Origin: Jimgerdemannia flammicorona
Taxonomy: Eukaryota; Mucoromycota; Endogonomycetes; Endogonales; Endogonaceae
NCBI GenBank assembly: GCA_003990745.1
Contig: RBNI01006692.1
Location: forward strand, 1 to 11,069
Reading direction: 5' to 3'
DNA length: 11,069 bases
The number at the start of each line of letters is the position of its first letter. The first letter of the stretch is position 1. The notes under the pieces were generated by a model that saw nothing but the letters and a program-made list of their open reading frames with translations, was not told where the DNA came from and did no database searches. Positions 1-5,729 of this stretch are shown piece after piece. Position numbers and translations under genes: made by a program.

Positions 1-178
1 GGGAGAGTGGTGATAGTGTTAGACAAGGTGGTCTTTCATGGGGAAAGGATAGAGGGGGGGGGACCCCCTAGGGGGATCAGATAGGGGGTGGGATCATTGT
101 ATTTAAATGGGATAGATGGGATTTAATAAAGGAATGGAGTCCGAGTGACTATAAAAAAAAAAAAAAAAAAAAAAAAAA
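1..178 (+). mobile_element. 3' end of a LINE with poly(A) tail
   Basis: This is the terminal part of a non-LTR retrotransposon in plus orientation. It ends in a 26-A tract (153-178) with an AATAAA signal at 125-130. It contains a 9-G run (54-62) followed by the palindrome CCCCCTAGGGGG (64-75). The first about 62 bases resemble 11000-11066 of the right-hand LINE: both have AAGGTGGT followed by a short purine-rich stretch and a long G run, so I infer the same or a sister family. The 5' part is outside the window. Right after the tail, minus-strand gypsy coding sequence begins (dUTPase reading frame), so this copy inserted into the gypsy element. Its target-site duplication cannot be tested here. 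Confidence 0.75.
125..178 (+). terminator. LINE polyadenylation signal and poly(A) tail
   Basis: AATAAA at 125-130 lies 22 nt before a pure A tract at 153-178. The bases just before the tail are GACTAT. The layout is that of a polyadenylated transcript end copied into DNA. Confidence 0.8.
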
Positions 179-440
179 GTAGAACTTGAACTTATCCTCA
201 AAAGTCTGGGTCAATGACACCAGCATCTACATCAAAATGATGTTTGATACTGAGTCCTGATTGTGGTGTAAATCTGGCATAATGTCCTTCAGGACATTGA
301 ACTGCAATTTCAGTAGGTACCAGAGTTCAGTCCTTGGCTAGAATAGTGACTTGTTTGACTGAGTATAGGTCAAGACCAATAGCTCCTTCTGTTTGATATT
401 GAGGGGTCTGGGTCCTCAGATAAAGCTTCTTGATCTTGAG
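179..440 (-). pseudogene. dUTPase domain of the gypsy element, truncated after motif 3
   Basis: The minus strand, in the -1 frame relative to gag, reads as a trimeric dUTPase (dUTP to dUMP + PPi), an enzyme that keeps uracil out of newly made DNA. The N-terminus LKIKKLYLRTQTP leads to motif 1, GAIGLDLYS (386-360). Then come LVPTEIAVQCPEGHYARF, motif 2 TPQSGLS (normally PRSG; Arg changed to Gln) at 266-249, and motif 3 DAGVIDPDF (227-201) with the catalytic Asp at 212-210 kept. Stops at 329-327, 200-198 and 194-192 fit decayed Arg/Gln codons. About 87 of the usual about 140 residues are present; motifs 4 and 5 were displaced by the LINE insertion at 178/179. It lies directly downstream of the zinc knuckle with no poly(A) or repeat between, so I infer it belongs to the retrotransposon polyprotein and is not a captured host gene fragment. 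Confidence 0.87.
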
Positions 441-570
441 CTCAAGTAACTGATAGTGGGATTGACAGATGTGTCTTTGGACAACATAGTGACTGGTCTT
501 GAGGGTTCACTAGTCTTCTTAGGATATTTGGTTGCAATGTGTTCTGTTTGGCAACAGAAGAAACAGGCTC
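416..570 (-). pseudogene. gag: gypsy gag, nucleocapsid zinc knuckle and C-terminus
   Basis: This is the continuation of gag on the other side of the minisatellite retroposon. It carries a CCHC zinc knuckle, read as ACFFCCQTEHIATKYPKK. The spacing is C-x2-C-x4-H-x4-C, but the last ligand is Tyr instead of Cys (TGT/TGC to TAT/TAC, a G-to-A change), so zinc binding would fail. In the family the knuckle packages element RNA. A Ser/Thr-rich tail follows and the frame ends at TGA 416-418. That stop could be the original gag end or a decayed Arg codon. The next domain (dUTPase) is read in the -1 frame and overlaps this tail. Confidence 0.85.
561..570. repeat. Left target-site duplication copy of the retroposon
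   Basis: AAACAGGCTC here pairs with AAATAGACTC at 2452-2461 (8/10 identical, both differences transitions). The left copy encodes part of the ACF residues of the zinc knuckle. The right copy belongs to the end of the gag fragment at 2462-3308. The right copy's first As merge with the tail, so the true length could be 7-11 bp. Confidence 0.7.
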
Positions 571-766
571 CATGTCCTTTCACTTGGACTAAATACATCT
601 AAGCCATCAGGAGAGTGAGCATCTCAAGTTTTGGAGACCACAAGTATAGGCTCCAAGGAGCACTGATAGGTGTACCTCATCCCTTAGATATAGGAGTCCC
701 ACCTGGTCTTTTTGGTATAGCCATAGCATTTAGTTTCAGTAAGTTACAAGGATTTCAAGAATTTCA
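571..766. other. Unique 5' segment of the retroposon
   Basis: Non-repetitive sequence without a convincing ORF or RNA gene. It lies between the left target-site copy and the first minisatellite units. A 61-codon open frame (615-800) is unsupported by any recognisable motif. Confidence 0.5.
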
Positions 767-2179
767 GGCAAGATGGGCAAGCCAGGTGACATGGATATAA
801 TAGGCAAAATGAGCAAAATGGGCAAGATGGGCAATACAAGCAACATGGGCAATACAAGCAACATAGGCAATATGGGCAAGATGGGCAAAATAGCAAGATA
901 GCAAGATAGGCAAGACAGATAAGACAGCAAGATGGCAAGATGGTAAGATGGGCAAGATGATAAGATGGGCAAGATGGGCAAGACAAGATGGGTAACATTG
1001 GTAAGACAGACAAAATGGACAAAACAGGATGAGCAAGATGGGCAATATAGGCAACATGGACAATATGGGCAACATGGGAAATATAGGCAAGATAGGCAAG
1101 ATAGGCAAGATGGCAAGATGGCAGGACAGGTAAGATAGGTAAGACAGGCAAGACAGCAAGATAGCAATGCAGTAAGATAGGCAAGATGACAAGATGGGTA
1201 AGACAGACAAGATGGCAAGATGTGCAAGACAGCAAAACAGGCAATATGGGTAAGATGGGCAAAATAGGCAAAATGGGATGTGCAAGATAGGCAATATGGG
1301 CAATATGGGCAGAACAGGCAACATGGGCAATATAGACAATATGGGCAACACAGGCAAGACAGACAAGATAGCAAGATGGCAAGATGGACAAGATGGCAAG
1401 ACAGCAAGATAGTAAGATGGGCAAGATGACAAGATGGGCAAGATGGACAAGATGGCAAGATGGGCAATATAGACAAGAAGGGCAAAATGGGTAAAACAGA
1501 ATAGACAAGATGAGCAATATGGGCAATATGGACATTATGGGCAATATAGGCAACACAGACAATATGGGCAAGATGGCAAGATAGTAAGATGGGCAAGATG
1601 GGCAAGACAGCAAGACAGCAAGACAGCTAGATAGGCAAGAAGACAGATAAGATGAGTAAGATAGTAAGATGGATGATATGGACAAGATGGGCAAGATGGG
1701 CAAGATTGGCAACATAGGCAAGATTGGCAACACAGACAACATGGGCAATATCAGTAATACAGACAAGATGGCAAGATGGTAAGATGGCAAGATAGACAAG
1801 ATGGGAAGATAGACAAGACAGAGAAGATAGACAAGATAGACAGGATAGGCAAGATAGGTAAGATAGCAAGATGGGCAAGATGGGCAAGACAGCAAGACAG
1901 CAAGACAGCTAGATAGGCAAGAAGACAGATAAGATGAGTAAGATGGCAAGATGGATGATATGGACAAGATGGGCAAAATAGGCAAGATTGGCAACATAGG
2001 CAAGATTGGCAACACAGGAAACATGGGCAATATCAGCAATACAGACAAGATGGCAAGATGGCAAGATGGTAAGATAGATAAGATGGGAAGATAGACAAGA
2101 CAGAGAAGATGGACAAGATAGACAGGATAGACAAGATAGGTAAGATAGCAAGATGGGCAAGATGGGCAAGATGGGAAGG
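767..2179. repeat. GGCAAGATG-type minisatellite, about 1.4 kb
   Basis: A degenerate tandem array of 8-10 bp units around GGCAAGATG. Common variants are GGCAATATG, GGCAACATG, GGCAAGATA, GACAAGATG, GCAAGACA and GTAAGATG. Most variants differ by transitions, but unit length also changes (8 bp GGCAAGAT and 9 bp GGCAAGATG are mixed), so no frame is kept on the plus strand. The minus strand lacks stops in places because the repeat reads Leu-Pro-Ile-Leu / Pro-Ser-Cys; these open frames are composition artefacts. The 3' third is organised into longer 282-bp units. Confidence 0.95.
1602..2165. repeat. Two tandem 282-bp higher-order repeat copies
   Basis: 1602-1883 and 1884-2165 are near-identical with an offset of 282 bp. 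They share landmarks such as CAGCTAGATAGGCAAGAAG (1625 and 1907 regions), GGATGATATGGACAAGATGG, and the AAGATTGGCAACATAGGCAA block. Differences are few and mostly C/T or G/A. A further partial match begins just before 1602 and after 2150, so exact phase is arbitrary. This indicates a segmental duplication inside the array more recent than most unit divergence. Confidence 0.9.
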
Positions 2180-2433
2180 CACTAATAGAAATAGGCCAGG
2201 TGCACTAGATATTGAGTACTTGAGGTGGTTGAGGCTCACAACTCATACCCACTCTTGGGAGGAGCAGGCCAGATAGGAGGATTTAGTTACTCAGGTAGTA
2301 AGGTTGCAACTCATACCCTAAAGGTACTAAGATTGTTATTGGTTTGGAGAGCAAATGCATATGAGGGTACCAGTTCAGTATGAGGATACTATGAATGTTA
2401 TAGATAGTTAATAAATGTGGCTTTGGGCTATAG
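2180..2433 (+). other. Unique 3' segment of the retroposon
   Basis: Non-coding sequence between the minisatellite and the poly(A) tail. It contains the 12-mer CAACTCATACCC twice (2239-2250 and 2307-2318, 68 bp apart). It ends with ATAGATAGTTAATAAA, a short spacer and CTATAG before the A tract. GGTTGCAACTC at 2303-2313 is faintly reminiscent of a Pol III B box but is a poor match. Confidence 0.55.
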
Positions 2434-2454
2434 AAAAAAAAAAAAAAAAAAAAA
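2410..2454 (+). terminator. Retroposon polyadenylation signal and poly(A) tail
   Basis: AATAAA at 2410-2415 lies 18 nt before 21 A residues (2434-2454). Read on the minus strand the tail is the T tract that gives a false poly-Phe run. Confidence 0.8.
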
Positions 2455-2461
2455 TAGACTC
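2452..2461. repeat. Right target-site duplication copy of the retroposon
   Basis: AAATAGACTC follows the A tract and matches AAACAGGCTC at 561-570 except for one C/T and one G/A difference. This is the expected result of decay after duplication. Confidence 0.7.
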
Positions 2462-3308
2462 TAGATTTCTTCAGGTAGTCCTTTTCTTCAGAGGTAAGCT
2501 TGGTGTTCTTTTTGTTCATAGTGTTGAGATCCATTGGTGCCAGGCCAACTGTTCTTGGTTAGTTCTTGTAGTAGTTCTTGAAGTGATTCTTCTTGTGGTA
2601 TTCTAGTTTAAAGCAGTTACCAAAGGTGATGACATCAAATCTATTAGTAATTCTTATGGCTTCATCAAGGTTTTTGGGCTCTTCTAGCTCAACCTTGACT
2701 CTTGTATTTCCCTTCAGGCCTCAGACATAGTAGTCTATCTTTTCATCCTCAGATATTACTGATAGCTCAAGTAGGATTGATAAGAATTGTATATTGTAGC
2801 TTTGCATAGACTTGAGTTGCTTGATGTTTACTAGCTTATTTCTGACTAGTTTGGTAGCATTAGCAGGCTTAAACTACTTGTGAAGAGCTCTCTTGAAGAC
2901 TTCCCAGTCTCTAATTCATGTATATAAGTATACAGAGGTAACTATAATATGATTATACCACCAGATGGCTGCATTTCTTTGGAGAAGTGTGGCAGCAAAT
3001 TGGACTTGTATGTCTTCTTCCATTCTTGTGAGCTTAAAGTATTGGTCCAACTGGAAGATCCATATATCTGTAGATAGCCCTCCTCAATGATTATCAAAGG
3101 TATCTGGCTTGAGTATCTTAAAACTGACTGATGCTATGGCAGAATATAATGTACTCACAGTTCTTGTTTTCTGCTATTCTAGTTGTGCTTGAAGTTCTTG
3201 GATTTGGTGGATCATAGCATTGATCATATCCTCTATGTTGAGCTGTAATCCTCCTGCTTCTTCTGTAGCAGAGGGGTCTGGTTGGTAGACTAACTCTTTA
3301 TGGCTCAT
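2462..3308 (-). pseudogene. gag: gypsy gag, N-terminal and capsid part (degraded)
   Basis: This is the structural protein of the retrotransposon particle. The frame opens at ATG 3308-3306 (MSHKELVYQPDPS) and can be followed in one phase for about 280 codons to LTSEEKDYLKKSR near 2465. After an N-terminal Gln-rich helical stretch (IHQIQELQAQLE), the Retrotrans_gag-like core appears from about 3060 (IFQLDQYFKLTRM, QVQFAATLLQRNAAIWW), then DWEVFKRALHK, FKPANATKLVRNKL and a Glu/Lys-rich C-terminal linker. At least six in-frame stops are present (TAG, TGA, TAA), explicable as C-to-T changes of Gln or Arg codons. No frameshift is evident. At 2462 the retroposon interrupts it. Removing the insertion plus one target-site copy keeps the frame into the zinc knuckle at 416-570. 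Function is family knowledge; this copy is dead. Confidence 0.88.
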
Positions 3309-3380
3309 TTCAGGTTTGTGTAACTATTTGTGACTGGTTTCCAAATTTGTGTGAGGTTTCTTAATAAGGTAAGGTGTAAT
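3309..3380 (-). other. gypsy leader between primer-binding site and gag
   Basis: A short untranslated stretch of about 70 nt on the minus strand between the primer-binding site and the gag ATG. No other motif is seen. Confidence 0.5.
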
Positions 3381-3396
3381 GACACTGCTGCTACCA
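3381..3396 (-). promoter_or_regulatory. Primer-binding site (tRNA-primed, initiator-Met type likely)
   Basis: The minus strand reads TGGTAGCAGCAGTGTC directly after the LTR end, without a spacer. TGG complements the CCA end of a tRNA, and TGGTAGCAG fits initiator tRNA-Met acceptor ends (...CUGCUACCA) known as primers for many gypsy elements. The exact host tRNA is unknown, and a CpG lost at the GCAGC(A/G) step may hide one base of the match. Confidence 0.65.
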
Positions 3397-3876
3397 TGTG
3401 TAATGGTTCTAGTTTCTTTAAGAGGAAGTAGCTAAATCTGGAAGTTCTGGTTGTCCTAAAGTAGCTCAAAGAGATACTTAAAGGTTCAAGTATTCTTGAA
3501 GAATTTCTGGGAGAAAATATTCTGAGCTTTATTCAGATAGAGAATAAGGATATTTATACATGATCTGAAAGAAAGATCCAGAAGGATCTTGGAAAGAAAG
3601 AGAAATGCTAAGAAATAGGTTCTCAGCAAAGTTGACTAATACTATTCTATAATGTTCCAAAAGGTTCTATGACTAGCTAAGACAAGATACTTGGTACCAA
3701 GGAAAGATAAGAATGTTCTAGTAGTGTCTAGGCACTAAGAGAAGGTTTCTAAGTAAGTAGAAGGTAGCAGAATATAGTAGAATATTCAAGAAATGACAAG
3801 AAAAGACTAACTAAAAGATGCAAAATATACTAAGACTAAAAATGACTGTGAAATTATTACAGCTCAGCTCCTCACA
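3397..3876 (-). repeat. 5' long terminal repeat (480 bp)
   Basis: On the minus strand the LTR starts TGTGAGGAGC at 3876 and ends CCATTACACA at 3397, giving TGTG...CACA termini. The downstream edge touches a TGG-starting primer-binding site. The upstream edge touches LINE sequence, with GTAGA (3877-3881) as the candidate 5-bp target site. A TATA-like box and AATAAA sit inside. The partner 3' LTR is not in the window, so LTR identity and insertion age cannot be estimated. Confidence 0.82.
3528..3558 (-). promoter_or_regulatory. LTR TATA-like box and polyadenylation signal
   Basis: On the minus strand TATAAATA (3558-3551) is followed about 18 nt later by AATAAA (3533-3528). This matches the U3/R layout of LTRs and implies a very short R region. 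The transcription start itself is not determinable from sequence. Confidence 0.6.
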
Positions 3877-4985
3877 GTAGAACCTTACCTAACAAGAGGG
3901 GGAGTGCCATCCAAGTCCTGTTCCCAGACTTCAAATATACCATTCACATATGGGTCCTTATGTGGTGGCTTCCTGGCCCCATCCCAACCCTCCTCAATAT
4001 TTCCTCCCCTCTTACTGATTCAGACTCACTTCAGTGCCCTAAGACTCCTCAACACCACCTGTATTCTTCTTCACCCTTCCTTCCAGACTCACCAACAACT
4101 CTCTCTACCTCTTACACCCCTGAGCTCTCTCCTACTGCCTCTTATTAGTGCAGAGATGTTTCCTATCCACAATCTCCAAATGTGTTGACTCCATATATAT
4201 CTTCTAGGCCTTTGTCCTCTGCTTGACTGCTCCACTCATCTCTTCCAGAGCCTCCAACAGATCCTTCTCCTCCTCCTTACTCCCCTTCACCCTTGATACC
4301 TTACAGATGAAGGCCCCCCACAACAGTACTAAGGGCCAGTCACTCATCTTCCCAGTGACCTCTTTTCCAGCCAGTCTAATCCTGACATCAATGTCCCTCA
4401 TCCTGAAGGTGGTCCCCTCCCACATCTGGAATCTAATATCAATAATATCACTATACTCTGCCATCACCTCCTCAATCTTCCTCCTAGTTTCAACCTTCAT
4501 TATGGTAGATACCCCCTTTACCAGTAGCTAAACCACTCTAGAGTCTCACCTCAGACAGTATACCATAGAGACCACTACTTCCCCAACAGCCACTCCCAAC
4601 TTCAATACTTCTTCCATTGGGCCTGCCTTCTCAAAGCCCACCTCAACTCCCTCCAGACTCTTCAGGAACTTCACCAAGGCAGTTCCAGCTACCTGCTTAG
4701 GAAACACAAGGTTATAGTAAACTCCAAGATCAACTTCTTGAGCAATGGTACCACTGTCAGCCCCATCACACTATCAGCCAGGTCTCTCTTCCTCTTTGGT
4801 CCCAACAGCCCAGCCCTACTATCAGTAGTCACATCTGGATTTTTTTCCAGATTCCCAGTCATACTACCATCAGCAATCCCTTCTCTTCTCTCAGCATCTG
4901 CTCCACCAGCCCTTCCTACTATCAGTGAAAGAGCTGCACCTCCTGCTTCTCCTTCTCTCTATTTTTCCTTCCCCCCTGCCTACTC
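3877..4985 (-). pseudogene. LINE ORF1 remnant, left copy
   Basis: This is the first ORF of the LINE, which in APE-type elements usually encodes an RNA-binding, self-associating protein. Readable blocks in order on the minus strand: GSMTGNLEKNPDVTT, a basic patch PKRKRDLAD (possible nuclear localisation signal) near 4795, LTVVPLLKKLILEF, VKFLKSLEGVEVGF, then a 98-codon open run from 4500 to 4204 with DIIDIRFQMWEGT, GKMSDWPLVLLWGA and a Glu/Lys-rich helix (KEEEKDLLEALEEMS). Stops and frame changes occur between blocks. No CCHC knuckle is visible in the retained part. The C-terminal half is missing beyond the LTR junction. I do not recognise a named domain; function is inferred from position in the element and homology to the right copy. 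Confidence 0.75.
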
Positions 4986-5298
4986 ACTATGAGCTCCAAC
5001 AGGCCATCCTCCAGCCTTCAGCATATCAGCAAAGCTCCTCCCTCTCAGCCCTCCCACCCCTCCTCCAGTACTGCTATTACTGCCTAAACTGCCCTGCTCA
5101 CTCAGACCACTAAAAGACCCCTTCTCTAGTCCATACTCTTATCTGATATATTGCCAGTCAAAGGCTCCAGGTCTACCCAACCTAGTACATATGTCAGCTT
5201 GCTTGTTAGTTACTATGACCTTAGTATCTTTCTCCAATAAATAGTTCAAAAGTGTGTTTCAAAGTTTGTATTATATGATTGATAGTAGAGAAAGATAG
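3877..5298 (-). mobile_element. Left LINE copy: 5' UTR and ORF1, cut by the LTR element
   Basis: The reverse complement of 3877-5298 aligns by eye over its whole length with 5343 to about 6765 on the plus strand. Shared blocks include the AGAAAGATACTA region, ATATGTACTAG, TTTGACTGGCA, GGAATCTGGAAAAAAAT / GTAATCTGGAAAAAAAT, CTCAAGAAGT, GTGGGCTTTGA and TTTGAAGTCTGGGA. The copy is intact at its 5' end (5298) but stops at 3877, exactly where the LTR begins, so the rest of it was displaced by the gypsy insertion. Relative to the right copy it has about 12 extra bases near 3910-3925. Confidence 0.87.
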
Positions 5299-5342
5299 TG
5301 TTACCTGAGAATATATCATCTCTGCTAAAGAAATTAATATTG
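5299..5342. other. 44-bp spacer between the two LINE 5' ends
   Basis: AT-rich sequence between the points where the left and right LINE copies stop resembling each other. It may be residual target DNA, a target-site duplication or untemplated 5' junction bases. No gene or motif seen. Confidence 0.5.
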
Positions 5343-5729
5343 ATATCTCTCTCTGGTAATATTCAGATTATACAACCTTTTGGCAATACTTATAACATAG
5401 TTTTTTAGAGAAAGATACTAGTAGCATGGTGACTGACAAGTATTCTGAGATATGTACTAGATAAGATGACCCTAGTGCATTTGACTGGCAGTATGTGAAG
5501 AGGGGCCCTGGCTTGGTGGGAAGTATGAGGGGCCTGCTGGCAGATGGATGTGGTAGGGGAGGGAGTAGTGCTGGCAGACAGGAGACTGAGAGGGCAAGCT
5601 TCATGGATAAGGTAAAGAGAGGTTGACAGGGAGAGTTGGCTGAGGAGGGGCAAGGAGATGATGAAGACTGTGGGGCAATAGCCTCAAGAGCGAGTCCTTC
5701 TGGGGGGTCAGAGTAGTGGGGCTGATGGT
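5343..5729 (+). other. LINE 5' UTR and poorly readable start of ORF1
   Basis: Starts with a pyrimidine-rich stretch (ATATCTCTCTCT, matching CTATCTTTCTCT at the left copy's 5' end). It is followed by AT-rich and then purine-rich sequence conserved with the left copy (RC of 5298 to about 4990). An internal Pol II promoter is expected here from family knowledge, but no defined element is seen. The ORF1 start codon cannot be chosen. Confidence 0.55.

Larger units (their letters stand above)
571..2454 (+). mobile_element. Minisatellite-bearing poly(A) retroposon inserted in gag
   Basis: This 1.88-kb block is bounded on the right by an AATAAA signal (2410-2415) and a 21-A tail (2434-2454), and flanked by related 10-mers AAACAGGCTC (561-570) and AAATAGACTC (2452-2461). 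The two differ only by one C/T and one G/A. Taking it out restores a continuous gag frame across the junction. Parts in order: a unique 5' segment of about 195 bp (571-766), a minisatellite (767-2179), and a unique 3' segment (2180-2433). I recognise no coding region and no clear Pol III A/B boxes. The tail resembles the LINE tail at 110-152. The structure is that of a non-autonomous element or processed transcript mobilised by LINE machinery. Whether the minisatellite was present at insertion or expanded later is not settled. Confidence 0.78.
179..3876 (-). mobile_element. 5' part of a Ty3/gypsy-type LTR retrotransposon with dUTPase, interrupted by a retroposon
   Basis: Read on the minus strand, the element runs LTR (3876-3397), primer-binding site (3396-3381), leader, gag (from 3308), zinc knuckle (about 560-510), then a dUTPase domain (440-179). 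It is interrupted twice by plus-strand insertions: the minisatellite retroposon at 571-2454, and the LINE end at 1-178, which cuts the dUTPase. Protease, RT, RNase H and integrase are not in the window. Gag similarity (QLDQYFKLTRM, VQFAATLL, AAIWW, DWEVFKRAL) is typical of Ty3/gypsy (Metaviridae) capsid proteins. The LTR edge at 3876 abuts LINE ORF1 sequence, so the element inserted into the left LINE. Clade assignment would need RT, which is absent. Confidence 0.87.

Noticed and set aside
179..240. Retroviral-type aspartic protease (D-A-G with V-I-D-P-D-F)
   Set aside because: First reading suggested a protease DSG motif, but the upstream GLDLYS, VPTEIAV and QSGLS motifs in the same phase fit dUTPase motifs 1-3 much better. 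GVIDPDF is dUTPase motif 3.
736..2169. Long minus-strand open frames (up to 434 codons) rich in Leu-Pro-Ile and Ser-Cys
   Set aside because: They are translations of the minisatellite in several phases. The same array is open in more than one frame, unit length varies between 8 and 10 bp, and no start context or domain exists. Composition artefact, not a repeat protein.
767..2179. CRISPR-like array
   Set aside because: Units are 8-10 bp with no unique spacers of constant length, and the setting is eukaryotic transposons.
767..2179. G-quadruplex array on the plus strand of the minisatellite
   Set aside because: GGG runs occur every 9 bp in places, but I found at most three in regular succession; transitions interrupt the fourth. 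Not supportable without computation.
2231..2330. tRNA-derived SINE head with a B-box-like GGTTGCAACTC
   Set aside because: The match to GGTTCGANTCC is weak, it lies at the 3' side instead of the 5' head, and no A box at proper spacing was found.
2283..2534. Minus-strand 83-codon frame starting MDLNTMNKK with a poly-Phe run
   Set aside because: It is a chimera of the gag end and the T tract of the retroposon tail; poly-Phe is the reversed poly(A). The gag part is annotated separately.
5110..5340. Host intergenic region or promoter between the two LINEs
   Set aside because: Comparison of the two strands shows nearly all of it is LINE 5' UTR from the two copies; only 44 bp remain unexplained.
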